NCBI RefSeq assembly: GCF_050278625.1
Contig: NZ_JBNNTI010000009.1
Coordinates: 43,650-107,649, forward strand
Length of the DNA: 64,000 bases
Source: Viridibacillus sp050278625
GTDB taxonomy: Bacteria > Bacillota > Bacilli > Bacillales_A > Planococcaceae
Direction: 5' to 3'
Shown: positions 25,325 to 34,453 of the stretch, piece after piece
How the letters are laid out: each line of letters starts with the position of its first letter
Position numbering within the stretch: the stretch's first letter is position 1
Position numbers and translations under genes: made by a program
Notes under the pieces: model-generated
Seen by the model: only the letters and a program-made list of their open reading frames with translations
Told to the model about the DNA's origin: nothing
Databases searched by the model: none

Positions 25325-27559
25325 CTATGGTTGGACTTTAACTAAAGTACTTTTACTTTGATTATTAGCTTGATCTATAGCGTAAAAAGAAATAGTTGAA
25401 TTTCTCTTTAACTTCTTAACTTTCAAAGTAAATTTACCAGAAGATTTTACTTTGGTTTTCGCTAATATGACTTTTCCATTAACCATTCGTATCGTTGCAA
25501 ACGGTTCAGCAGTACCAGTTATGATTGTCGAATCACTAGTTACTTTATTGACTTTTGGCTTTGTTGGTGCCGTTTTATCTATTACTGTCAATCTTTTTAC
25601 TGGGCTGGTATTGCCTTGTTTGTCTGTAATATAGACGGATAGTTGACTATGGGCTACTTGTTTTTTAATAGCAGCCGTATAGATACCATTTGATTGGACT
25701 GAAGCTTGAGCTATTTTTTTGTTTCCTTTATAAATTAATAAGGTAGTATTTGCTTTGGCAGTACCACTAATATTTGTTGTACGATCAGATACTTTTTTTA
25801 CTGAAGGTGAGTGTAAAACTTTCTTTGCAGGTGTTGGAATAGTAAGTGCTACCCCTTGTGAAATATTCTTAGCCTCGTCTTCTGTTTTCACTTCAATTTT
25901 ATACGTTTGATTAGGGTTCAGATTACGTATGGTATATGTAGAATCTTTAGTCGTTGCAACTTTTTTATTATTTACATATATATTGGACTGTTTAAAGTCT
26001 TCCGTTGATGGCTTTTTCCAATTAACTGTTACCGCATTTATTTGAATTGATGAAGCTACTAGTTTTGTCACTTCTGCAGGTGGCGTAATATCTTTTAACG
26101 TGCGCACTTGAAGATCAGTGCCATTAGATGCTCTTCCATCCTGACTCACTACTTTTAAAGTAATTTTATAGTCTTTTGAGGACTGTAATTTTTTGATTGA
26201 ATATTTGCTTGAAGTTGTTGATTTTATAAGTTTATCATCTAAAAAAATAGCTACCTTTTCGGCATTCATATCATTTGGTAATGAAAAGCTGACAGTCGCT
26301 GTATGATCGGTTACTTTTTCTATTTGAGGATCAACCAAATCTTCAATGACGGAATCTTCAGCTTGTGGGTATTGAACTAGCCCTTTGCCATATAAATTAT
26401 CTACACCTGCTATACCAAGATCTATTGCCGTTGCCGTTTCATCTAATTTAGCGCGTAATTCTTTCGCTGATAAAAATGGATATTGCTGTTTTAATAAAGC
26501 TAGAATGCCTGTAACGTGTGGGGCTGCATAGGAAGTGCCACTAGCATAAATCAATTTACCATCTTTATTAACCGTTGGTATAGCCTCTCCAGGAGCAGTA
26601 AGATTCATAGATGAACCTGTATTAGAGAAATAACTTATCTTTTGCTTAGCACTGATTGCTGATACAGCAATAACTTGACTATACCTTGCTGGATACGTAA
26701 CATTTCTATGATTGCCATCATTACCTGCAGAAGCAACAATCAGAATACCTGCATTATAAGCTTTTTGAACAGCATTTCTAAGTGCAGGTACATCGATGTA
26801 TAAACCAGATGAAATATTAATAATGTCCATTTTGTTTGCAATTGCCCAATCAATTGATTTGACGATTTCAGTAGTAGTTCCGCTTGTTGTACCGTCCGCA
26901 TATTTCAAAGAATAAAGTTGGACATTTGGTGCAACACCAATAATGTCACTAGTTTTATTGTCTTTTAGATACCCACCTACTCTTGCCCCAATGACTGCAG
27001 CTACTGATGTACCATGGCCATTCTCTCTTATACCTCCGCGATCCACATTGTCTGATTCTTTTATAACTGTTTCTGGCAAATCCCTTACAAAGGATATACG
27101 GCCAGCAATATTCGGTAAATCATCAATTAAGTTTATTCCTGTATCAATGACCGCCACCTTAATTTTATTGCCAAAAATACCGTTTCTCCATGCTACTGGA
27201 GTATTTATTAAACTAAGATTCCAAGTAGGTACTAGTTTCGGTTCAAATGGCATATCCAAATCAGCTAAAGTCATTGGAGCTTCTTTTGTATCAATAAATT
27301 CAATGTTCGGGTCCTTTTTCAATTCAGCCAATTGTTGCTCTGTTAAAGATGCCTCAACCATTTCTACATTGTGCAGTACTTCATTGACATCTTCCGCGTC
27401 ACCTAACACTTTCTGCTTACCTTCTTCATTTTTATATGAGATCAACGCATTGATTGTATTTTCTTCAGCGTAAGCGGATTGATGGTTATCAGATAAGGTC
27501 CATAAAGCTGTTAGAGCAAGACATGAAATACTAATATTTTTCCATAAAGGTTTCTTCAC
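25325..27559 (-). CDS. Secreted subtilisin-like (S8) protease with FN3 and Ig-like repeats
   Basis: 744 residues. Signal peptide (1-31, cut after AYA), a short propeptide-like region (about 35-90), then the S8 domain: VAVIDTGINL (Asp139), NGHGTSVAAVIGA (His182), ASAGNDG (Asn280, oxyanion) and ASGTSYAAPHVTG (Ser343). All catalytic residues are present. C-terminal half: two FN3-like modules (about 415-585) and two Ig-like/bacterial modules with T-x-T-x-x-I-x-GTA patterns (about 590-744). There is no sortase signal or S-layer domain, so cell attachment would be through the modules. It should degrade extracellular protein. It is a single gene. Confidence 0.9.
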   Translation of the reverse strand: MKKPLWKNISISCLALTALWTLSDNHQSAYAEENTINALISYKNEEGKQKVLGDAEDVNEVLHNVEMVEASLTEQQLAELKKDPNIEFIDTKEAPMTLADLDMPFEPKLVPTWNLSLINTPVAWRNGIFGNKIKVAVIDTGINLIDDLPNIAGRISFVRDLPETVIKESDNVDRGGIRENGHGTSVAAVIGARVGGYLKDNKTSDIIGVAPNVQLYSLKYADGTTSGTTTEIVKSIDWAIANKMDIINISSGLYIDVPALRNAVQKAYNAGILIVASAGNDGNHRNVTYPARYSQVIAVSAISAKQKISYFSNTGSSMNLTAPGEAIPTVNKDGKLIYASGTSYAAPHVTGILALLKQQYPFLSAKELRAKLDETATAIDLGIAGVDNLYGKGLVQYPQAEDSVIEDLVDPQIEKVTDHTATVSFSLPNDMNAEKVAIFLDDKLIKSTTSSKYSIKKLQSSKDYKITLKVVSQDGRASNGTDLQVRTLKDITPPAEVTKLVASSIQINAVTVNWKKPSTEDFKQSNIYVNNKKVATTKDSTYTIRNLNPNQTYKIEVKTEDEAKNISQGVALTIPTPAKKVLHSPSVKKVSDRTTNISGTAKANTTLLIYKGNKKIAQASVQSNGIYTAAIKKQVAHSQLSVYITDKQGNTSPVKRLTVIDKTAPTKPKVNKVTSDSTIITGTAEPFATIRMVNGKVILAKTKVKSSGKFTLKVKKLKRNSTISFYAIDQANNQSKSTLVKVQP

Positions 27560-27897
27560 TGTTATGAGACCCCCTTTCTTTATTTTTATAGCATAAAACT
27601 TAACAATATGTATATTTTATTCTACTTAAAAGACTTTCACAAATCTAATATAATTTTAGTTTACATATATTTGTATATTTAATTCTAATATCTAATTAAA
27701 TATATTAAAATTCATCTTTTAGATGTATTCAACTTGAACTATTGGGTAGATTAACGCTATACTGAGTCACTATCAAAATCCTGCTTCATGGTTGAAGAAG
27801 AATTAAAAGAGAACACAAATATTATTCTGATATTTTAAATTTATCCCTATATTTGGGTTGAAATAAAAAGAATATTTGCTATTATCAATAACAATAA
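27560..27897. other. Upstream region of the protease gene and a junction
   Basis: AT-rich, holding the protease promoter on the minus strand. No gene is seen. The right end abuts the abrupt start of the LysRS remnant, where homology begins without a start codon. Confidence 0.4.
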
Positions 27898-28458
27898 CGG
27901 TATCAATCTTCTTATGCACGAGGGGTTCTAAAAGCTGAAGATGTTGTAAGTTCCTTAGATTTACTGGGAACAAATAAAATAACAAGACAACCTAGCTTTA
28001 ACCAAGTGGCAAGTATTTTCTCTCTCATTAGATTTAACGATACTCTATTACAAACATCTTTAAGTCAATCGGGTGAAGATTATACAATTGAAGAGGTAAA
28101 AAGTATTAGCGACAGAGTAGCACATTGGATTAAATATTGGAACCCTAATCGCTTAGTAAATATTAATCATGCGAAAAATACTTTGTACTACAATAATCTA
28201 AATAAAGGTCAAAGAGAAAAATTAACGGAATTTGCTGAGTTACTCTCATGTGAACCTGATTTAATGGGCGATTCTCTAATGACTAAAATATATGCTATCT
28301 GCCATCAGGATGACAAAAAAAGAATGCGCGAATACCAGAAAGACTTATTTGAAAATATTTATCAGCTAGTTATGAATGAACGTAGTGGACCTCGAATACC
28401 TTTACTTATTAGTGCAGTGGGTAGAGAAAAAGTGATAGAATTGCTTACTTTTTCTTAA
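27898..28458 (+). pseudogene. C-terminal remnant of a class I lysyl-tRNA synthetase
   Basis: An open frame of 186 codons that begins right after a stop, with no ATG or ribosome site. It reads KAEDVVSSLDLLG ... PSFNQVASIFSLIRFND ... VAHWIKYWNP ... YQLVMNERSGPRIPLLISAVG. The PSFxxxxSI, WIKYWNP and final ERSGPR-x-PxLIxxxGxExVxELL patterns fit the alpha-helix-cage, anticodon-binding half of class I (LysK) lysyl-tRNA synthetase. The Rossmann half with its HIGH and KMSKS motifs is gone. Most Bacilli use a class II LysRS and a few carry class I as an extra gene, so this is probably a dead accessory copy. It lacks stops for 561 bases, so loss is recent or the fragment is kept. Confidence 0.7.
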
Positions 28459-28512
28459 TGGAGTAACGTCAGGAAAATGCGGTATTACAATGTTATGGAA
28501 ATCGAAATATAA

Positions 28513-28555
28513 AAAAGCCTAATTTTTCGGTATTGTAATGAAAAATTAGGCTTTT
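28513..28555 (+). terminator. Terminator hairpin after the LysRS remnant
   Basis: AAAAGCCTAATTTTTC - GGTATTGTAAT - GAAAAATTAGGCTTTT then TGTTT. It shares stem start and loop with the hairpin at 24350. Confidence 0.85.
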
Positions 28556-28654
28556 GTTTAAAAGCGCATGATTATAGAAGGTGGTTAAAAATTTTCGCTA
28601 CCCCATATATAATAAGTACATCCTAAATATTAAAGCTTAAAATTTCTAGAATTT

Positions 28655-28908
28655 TTACTTTCTAATCATTTTTAAGATTTCAATCTCTAGATTTCCGACC
28701 TTTAATGTTGAACCTAAAGAATCTAGAGAAGGTTCGGGAATCGGATAATTGAACTCTTTAGCCATTTTTGCCGTTTCCCTTAAATAAATTCTTTTCCATA
28801 TATAATCGAATCTAAGGTCGCTTACGTTTTCTATCAATAGCCAGCCAATAAAAATGCTAAATTATCATAGCTATACGATTCTCCAGATGTCCGAACTACA
28901 GACGGCAT
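28655..28908 (-). pseudogene. Serine beta-lactamase-like hydrolase fragment, frameshifted and chimeric
   Basis: From ATG 28908 the frame reads MPSVVRTSGESYSYDNLAFL LAGY then stops. YSYDN corresponds to the YxN motif of class C beta-lactamase-like hydrolases. After a frame change it continues IENVSDLRFDYIWKRIY, which still fits that family, then turns into RETAKMAKEFNYPIPEPSLD..., which does not; that tail recalls the end of aminoglycoside nucleotidyltransferases but only weakly. It ends at 28655. The SxxK half is absent. It is a relic produced by deletion and joining. Confidence 0.5.
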
Positions 28909-28925
28909 ATGCTCTTTAAGATAAG

Positions 28926-28974
28926 AAAACGTTATCCGTTCTAAGCTGCTTGTTTAGAAAGAATAACGTTTTTT
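28926..28974. terminator. Hairpin AAAACGTTAT ... ATAACGTTTT
   Basis: Ten-bp stem with a long loop and a T-tract on the + side. It overlaps the edge of the beta-lactamase-like remnant. No complete gene uses it. Confidence 0.5.
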
Positions 28975-28975
28975 G

Positions 28976-29248
28976 GTACTTAGGGGTCACCATATCAAAA
29001 AAAGAAAATTATACATTTGGACACATTTTAGACACAAAATATCCAATTCCTTGTACGCTAAGGGATCGGATATTTATTTTACTGTTTTATATAGTGTACA
29101 ATTTCTCGCTTACGAGGTCTGTGTAGCAACCGAACCAAATCTTACGTTAAGTATTAGTGGACATCAAAAATAGTAATGACTAATCCAGATTAACATCCAT
29201 CCGATTCACAATTAAATATACCAATATGTTAAATGGCTAAATAATACA
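28976..29248. other. Gene-free stretch
   Basis: A + frame to 29173 is open but has no start signal or known motif. No gene is supported. Confidence 0.35.
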
Positions 29249-29289
29249 AACGGTATGAAGAGAATTTCTACTCTTTTCATACCGTTTTA
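29249..29289 (-). terminator. Terminator of the Bce-type module
   Basis: AAACGGTATGAAGAG ... CTCTTTTCATACCGTTTT hairpin 53 bases past the kinase stop. It is A/T-flanked and can work both ways. Confidence 0.75.
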
Positions 29290-29341
29290 AATTTCTTTAT
29301 AAGTTTCATACGAAATTCGTGGAAAGATGGCAGCATCTCTT

Positions 29342-30364
29342 TTATAAAAAAGAATCAAAAGTTACCATACCTGACAACGGAAATATTAATGTAACTCTAG
29401 TTCCTTTATTCACTTCAGATTCAATGCCAATTTTTATTCCTAATTTTGAGCACAGTTTTCCGCATAGATACAAACCCATTCCTGTACTTTTGCTAAATCT
29501 CCTTCCATTCTCTCCAGTAAATCCTTTTTCAAAGACTCTATTTATATCTTTAGTTATTATCCCTACTCCATTATCCTCTATAGTTAGTATTACTGAGTTA
29601 GCTTTCTTAATTGAGTATATACGTATCATTTGTTCCTTGTTATTTGAGTACTTTATGGAATTTCCTAATATTTGATTAATAATAAATTCAACCCATTTTC
29701 TATCACTATATACGATTTCATTAATATCTTTTATATCTAATTTTATTCCCTTATGAATAAAATCTCTATAATTTCTTTTAATTACAGTTCTTACTACATC
29801 ATCAAGGTTGATTGGTTTTATAATATAGTCCTTACCGACATTATTGCTTCGAGAATAATACAGTACTTGTTCTACAAACCCTTCGATTCGATCCAATTGG
29901 GAGTCTATTTTATTAGTTACTTCATTTTGATTATTTTCAATTATTAGCTTTGTAGAAGCTATTGGCGTCTTAATTTCATGTACCCATGTTTCTATATATT
30001 CCCTATAATCCGATTGCATATCTCTATAATATTTTACATTTTCATGCATATCTCTACTTACTTCTTTCAGTATAGCGTTAAGCTTTTCCCCATGTATAAA
30101 ATTTGCTTCCTTTACTACCTCTGGAAGTAGGTATTTTTTCTCCAAGTTTCCTAATATGCCATTAATCTCATTATAATAATTTTTACATTTTATAAATTCT
30201 ATAGCCATATATGAAATCAATGGAAAAAACCAAATACATAATACAAAGAATATTATAATGAACTGTACATTCGCAGTCAGCAATATACCTGCTAGTATAA
30301 TAAATACCAGTACATTAGATAGTATTACTACCATTTTATCTTTAAAAAATTCACCTATATTCAT
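29342..30364 (-). CDS. BceS-type intramembrane-sensing histidine kinase
   Basis: 340 residues. Two N-terminal membrane helices (about 12-30 and 34-55) with almost no external loop mark the intramembrane-sensing class. The phosphorylation site lies in ETWVHEIKTPIAS (His129). The ATPase part shows the N box region (FIINQILGNSIKYSN), DNGVGI, FEKGFTGENGRRFSKSTGMGLYLC. These kinases do not sense the drug alone but through the BceAB transporter beside them. It overlaps the regulator gene by 4 bases (ATGA) and is the last gene of the module. Confidence 0.92.
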   Translation of the reverse strand: MNIGEFFKDKMVVILSNVLVFIILAGILLTANVQFIIIFFVLCIWFFPLISYMAIEFIKCKNYYNEINGILGNLEKKYLLPEVVKEANFIHGEKLNAILKEVSRDMHENVKYYRDMQSDYREYIETWVHEIKTPIASTKLIIENNQNEVTNKIDSQLDRIEGFVEQVLYYSRSNNVGKDYIIKPINLDDVVRTVIKRNYRDFIHKGIKLDIKDINEIVYSDRKWVEFIINQILGNSIKYSNNKEQMIRIYSIKKANSVILTIEDNGVGIITKDINRVFEKGFTGENGRRFSKSTGMGLYLCGKLCSKLGIKIGIESEVNKGTRVTLIFPLSGMVTFDSFL

Positions 30365-31032
30365 GGCATTATATACCCTAAGCTTCTTCTTGTTGCAATT
30401 GGATTTTCTATACCTATCTCTTCAAGCTTTTTTCTTAATCTATTTATATTAACAGTTAAGGTGCTATCATCCACAAAATAATCAGATTTCCATAAGGTTT
30501 CCATGAGTGAATCTCTTTTTACAATATTACCGCGATTATTTATTAAGCATGAGAGTATCTTAACTTCATTTTTAGTTAACTCTACAGACTTGTCTTGATA
30601 AGTAACTGTGGCATTTGAAAGATTTAAATTAAAATCTCTATAAATTAAGATATTATTCGTCTTTAAATCTCCAGATGTTCTTCTTAAAATGTTTGTTACT
30701 CTTGCTAATAGTATTTCTGCATTATAAGGCTTTGTTATAAAATCATCTGCTCCTAAATTCATACTTATTAGTTCATCTACATCACTATCTCTGCTTGTAA
30801 CCATGATGATTGGAACATCTGAAGTTTTACGTATTTCTCTGCATATATAATAGCCATCGAACACAGGAAGATTTATGTCTAGTAATATAAGGTCTGCATT
30901 CTCACTTTCTATATATTCGATAATCTGATTAAAATCTGTGGGAGCCTTTACTTCATATCCATACTTTATAAAAAAATTTTGTAATTCTTCTCTGATGATT
31001 TCATCATCTTCAATAAGAATAATTTTTTTCAT
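30361..31032 (-). CDS. BceR-type OmpR-family response regulator
   Basis: 223 residues. The receiver domain has IEDDEIIREEL, the phosphoacceptor Asp52 in LILLDINLPVFDG, and Lys of DFITKPYNAE. A winged-helix OmpR DNA-binding domain follows (about 125-223: VELTKNEVKILSCLINNRGNIV ... DDSTLTVNINRLRKKLEEIG ... TRRSLGYIMP). It should activate the bceAB genes upstream in the module. GAGGGAAAAGTC serves as ribosome site. Confidence 0.92.
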   Translation of the reverse strand: MKKIILIEDDEIIREELQNFFIKYGYEVKAPTDFNQIIEYIESENADLILLDINLPVFDGYYICREIRKTSDVPIIMVTSRDSDVDELISMNLGADDFITKPYNAEILLARVTNILRRTSGDLKTNNILIYRDFNLNLSNATVTYQDKSVELTKNEVKILSCLINNRGNIVKRDSLMETLWKSDYFVDDSTLTVNINRLRKKLEEIGIENPIATRRSLGYIMP

Positions 31033-31049
31033 GACTTTTCCCTCCCTAT

Positions 31050-31084
31050 ACAGAATATAAGGCTATTACATCTTGAGAAACAAG
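31050..31084. terminator. Hairpin between permease and regulator genes
   Basis: GGCTATTACA-CTTG ... CAAGGTGTAATAGCC, a strong stem without a good T-tract. It may lower read-through from the permease gene into the regulator pair or guard mRNA ends. Confidence 0.5.
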
Positions 31085-31113
31085 GTGTAATAGCCCTAAT
31101 AAGCATTATAAAA

Positions 31114-33102
31114 TCAAGTATTACTTTTTACAATATTTTTATACCCGACATATGTCGTGTAGAAATATCCTACATAAACTACAAGAAATACTAAGCCAGT
31201 CATCAATGCTGGTAAAATAATGTCTGTTTGTTGAAATGCGTTAATAAAATTATTGACTATATAAATTCCAACTACAGAATGAATTATTGCAAGAATAACT
31301 GGAAGACTAAAGTATACGAAAGTTTGAATAAAAATCGTTTTGTCGATCATTGTTCCGTTTGAACCAATTCTCTTCAAAGATTTATATCGATCTATGCTAT
31401 CACTGGCTTCTGATAATTGTTGAAGAGCTAATACAGCCATACTCGTTATTAAAAATACAATACCTATATATATCCCAATAAACAGTATGATAATTTTTAA
31501 TCCTTTACTTTCTGCATGAACTTCATCCTTTGATTTGCCTGATATATAAACAATATTTAATTTTGGGCCATTTTCGTCATAAAAGCCCCGTGCAACGTTA
31601 TCATATTTTTTATTATATTCTTCTCTATTTCCATCTAAATAATTTACATTAAGTACGGATGCAATAATTTTGTAGCCTGATAAAAACTCATCATTTATAA
31701 CGATTGTGAAAAAATTAGTTTGCCCATCAGAAGTGTAAAGATTCTCTTGTATAACTTTAGCGTTTTTTACCAGATATTCTTTTTCTTTAATATTCACCTT
31801 ATTGCTATTTTTTAATCTTTCATTTATCGAATTAACCAACCGGTTATTATTTGATAAAAGTAAAACTTCATTGTTATTTAAAGTGATTTCCTTTTCACCT
31901 TTAAGATTTAAAATTTTATTATAATCAGATACTTTAATGAAATCCACACCGTTATTCTTATCATTTTTAGGTACTTCTGGTACAAAGTCCCCGACTAACA
32001 TCTCTGTTGGATATACATTATAAGATACATATTTTTCGTTATTACTTATTTTAAAATTTGATTTATTTAATACGTCTTCTATAGTGTAACTTTCATCCTT
32101 ATTCACCAACATAATACTGGCATCAAATGGTGTTGCTTCATTCATTGTTGCTTCTATACTTCTTTTAAAGCTTATTCCTGTAGATAAAACCACCATTGTA
32201 AGGCATAACATTAAACAGATTAAAGACATGGATATAAAATTTGTATTAACCTTACTATTTATTTGTTTGATGATAAATATATTTAACCCTTTAAAATAGA
32301 CTTTTTTATTCTTCTTTACAACATATAATATAAATCCAGATAAACTAAAGAAAAACAGCAATGTACCTAATATGCTAAGAATGATTGATACCATGAGCAT
32401 AGGATTTCTAAAATTTAATCCGATTTTTAGTACAGTCACATATGCATATCCAAGTGATGCTACACACATAATAAATGTGATTACATAGATAAGAGGATTT
32501 CTAAATTTTACATCTTCGTTTTTTCTACCTGCTGTTAACAAATCGATTATTTTGTATTTAGAAACAACATATACATTAAATAACATAACAAGCAAAAACA
32601 TGATTCCAAAGTATAATACGGTTTTACCTATAGCACCTGTTGAAATTGCAAATTTATATTTATTGATGGGCAAGTCAAATAACTTTAATGCAAATGTAGA
32701 TAATCCCTGTGATACTCCAATACCTATTATAAGCCCACTCACTAAAGATATAACGCCAACTAGAAATGTCTCTGTTACTAATATTCTGGATATGTTTCTT
32801 CTTCCCATACCTAAAGTCATGTATATTCCTAATTCTTGTTTACGTTTTTTGATTAAGAAATTATTTGCATACAATATTAAACTACCTAATATTACGGATA
32901 CAAATACTGACACATTTGAGATAACTTTCATTAAAGTAGGCACATACTCTCTACCTGAAGCGTCAATTTCCATAAGTGCCTTTTGTGATTCTATTGAGTT
33001 AAAGCTATAAAATATACAAACAGCCAGTGTTAATGTTAAGAAATATATCGCATAATCTTTAAGACTTTTCTTTACATTCCCAATAGCAATCTTAGAATAC
33101 AT
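31114..33102 (-). CDS. BceB-type antimicrobial-peptide ABC permease
   Basis: 662 residues from ATG 33102 (GGAGGTG 9 bases upstream). Ten membrane helices in the BceB order: one N-terminal (about 15-35), a first group (to about 300), a large external domain of about 200 residues (about 310-520) between helices 7 and 8, and three C-terminal helices. FtsX-like repeats are present (RKQELGIYMTLGMGRRNISRILVTET). The external domain binds peptide or lipid-II-bound drug. It overlaps the ATPase gene by 11 bases. Confidence 0.92.
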   Translation of the reverse strand: MYSKIAIGNVKKSLKDYAIYFLTLTLAVCIFYSFNSIESQKALMEIDASGREYVPTLMKVISNVSVFVSVILGSLILYANNFLIKKRKQELGIYMTLGMGRRNISRILVTETFLVGVISLVSGLIIGIGVSQGLSTFALKLFDLPINKYKFAISTGAIGKTVLYFGIMFLLVMLFNVYVVSKYKIIDLLTAGRKNEDVKFRNPLIYVITFIMCVASLGYAYVTVLKIGLNFRNPMLMVSIILSILGTLLFFFSLSGFILYVVKKNKKVYFKGLNIFIIKQINSKVNTNFISMSLICLMLCLTMVVLSTGISFKRSIEATMNEATPFDASIMLVNKDESYTIEDVLNKSNFKISNNEKYVSYNVYPTEMLVGDFVPEVPKNDKNNGVDFIKVSDYNKILNLKGEKEITLNNNEVLLLSNNNRLVNSINERLKNSNKVNIKEKEYLVKNAKVIQENLYTSDGQTNFFTIVINDEFLSGYKIIASVLNVNYLDGNREEYNKKYDNVARGFYDENGPKLNIVYISGKSKDEVHAESKGLKIIILFIGIYIGIVFLITSMAVLALQQLSEASDSIDRYKSLKRIGSNGTMIDKTIFIQTFVYFSLPVILAIIHSVVGIYIVNNFINAFQQTDIILPALMTGLVFLVVYVGYFYTTYVGYKNIVKSNT

Positions 33103-33859
33103 TATTATCGTCACCTCCAAGAAGGGTTATAACTTCGATAATTTTAGTAAAGAATTCTTTTCTGGAATCATTCCCTCTTACCAACTCGCTAAATATTTTT
33201 CCATCTTTAATAAAAAGAATTCTACGAGCATAGCTTGCTGTAAATGCATCATGAGTAACCATAAGTATTGTAGCTTTTAAATCCTTATTTAGACTTTCAA
33301 ATCTTTCGAGTAATAATCTAGCTGATTTAGAATCTAACGATCCTGTTGGTTCATCTGCAAGTACTAAAGATGGATCTGTTACGATAGCTCTTGCCGAAGC
33401 AACCCTTTGTTTTTGTCCGCCTGACATTTGATAAGGGTATTTGCTTAATACTTGTTCAATGTCTAAATATTTTGCAACTGCTTGTATTTTGCCATCAATT
33501 TTTGAACTTTCCTCACCTTTTATTGTTAACGCTAGGGCAATATTTTCATAAGCAGTAAGGGTATCTAATAAATTAAAGTCCTGAAATATAAACCCTAATT
33601 CATTTTGTCTAAACTTATCTAGTGACTTTGATTTTAACCGAGTAATGTCACTATTATTTATTATTATTTTTCCCGTAGTAACATTATCAATTGTTGATAT
33701 ACAGTTAAGTAATGTAGTTTTGCCACTTCCTGAAGGCCCCATTATCCCAACAAATTCTCCCTCATCTACCTTAAAACTAATATTATCTATAGCCTTTGTT
33801 ACATTATCTTTATTACCATAATATTTTTCAATTTTTTCTACACTTAATATATTTCGCAT
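33092..33859 (-). CDS. BceA-type ABC ATPase
   Basis: 255 residues from ATG 33859 (AAGGAGATG 6 bases upstream); the longer frame to 33934 lacks a ribosome site. Walker A GPSGSGKTT, Q-loop FIFQDFNLL, signature MSGGQKQRVASARA, Walker B LVLADEPTGSLD and His switch VTHDAFTASYA are intact. It is the first gene of the four-gene module (ATPase, permease, regulator, kinase). Such transporters free lipid II-cycle targets from bacitracin and similar peptides. Confidence 0.92.
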   Translation of the reverse strand: MRNILSVEKIEKYYGNKDNVTKAIDNISFKVDEGEFVGIMGPSGSGKTTLLNCISTIDNVTTGKIIINNSDITRLKSKSLDKFRQNELGFIFQDFNLLDTLTAYENIALALTIKGEESSKIDGKIQAVAKYLDIEQVLSKYPYQMSGGQKQRVASARAIVTDPSLVLADEPTGSLDSKSARLLLERFESLNKDLKATILMVTHDAFTASYARRILFIKDGKIFSELVRGNDSRKEFFTKIIEVITLLGGDDNNVF

Positions 33860-33909
33860 TAATACATCTCCTTTTTCATTATAAAAATTCTTTAACTCCC
33901 ATTCATTTA

Positions 33910-33956
33910 TGTAATTCATTTTATATAATTTCATTTATAGTATCGATGGAATTACA
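33910..33956. promoter_or_regulatory. Inverted repeat upstream of the Bce module
   Basis: TGTAATTC (33910) and GAATTACA (33949) lie about 50-97 bp upstream of the ATPase start. The 31-bp gap is wide for one operator. It is a possible regulator site, offered with low confidence. Confidence 0.25.
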
Positions 33957-34249
33957 TCTCATTAACATTACATTTTTGTTATATTGAGTGATACCTCTAC
34001 ATGTAAGTTATCAGAAATCGCGATGGTATAAGTAAGGATTATTCGATGCCTTACCAAAGAGGCAGATAAATGTAGGGGTATCGGTTCTGGTGCAAAAACG
34101 ATAAGACTTATGTAATTAGTGGAAATAAACAAACTGGTTACGGCGTAACAACAGCTCTATTTAAAGACATGTATTCATAGTCATTTCAGAAGAAGATTTT
34201 GAAAACAGAAAAGGATTTGACCTTTAAGGCCAAACCCTTTTTATTTTTA
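33957..34249 (+). other. Coding debris and a terminator
   Basis: A + frame ending at 34181 reads WCKNDKTYVISGNKQTGYG and is preceded, in another frame and past stops, by DGISKDYSMPYQRGR. It is the tail of an unknown gene. Hairpin AAAGGATTTG ... CCAAACCCTTTTT at 34209-34244 would have ended it. Confidence 0.35.
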
Positions 34250-34450
34250 TTATTTCGCAGCTAGTTTTTCTTTCACTTTCGCAGGAATCTCGTCCTGCTT
34301 CACTTCTTCCCAACCTGATACATCTTCTTCAACTTTTTTATCAGAGTAGTAGAAGCGTAGGAATGCTTCTTTACGAAGTTTTTTTTGAGTATTGAATTCT
34401 AATTCTTTTTCTTTACCGTCTTTATCAAATCCAGTTAAACTATAATTAAA
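34250..34450 (-). pseudogene. YxeA-family (DUF1093) C-terminal fragment
   Basis: Directly after the PI-PLC stop the minus strand reads NYSLTGFDKDGKEKELEFNT ... KKLRKEAFLRFYYS ... GWEEVKQDEIPAKVKEKL and stops at 34250. YxLTGxxKxGKEKELxF and SWEEVxxxEIPxKxxxKL are the YxeA signature. The signal peptide and first half are missing, and the break lies exactly at the PLC 3' end, which suggests a deletion or insertion joined the two. Confidence 0.75.
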
Positions 34451-34453
34451 ACG

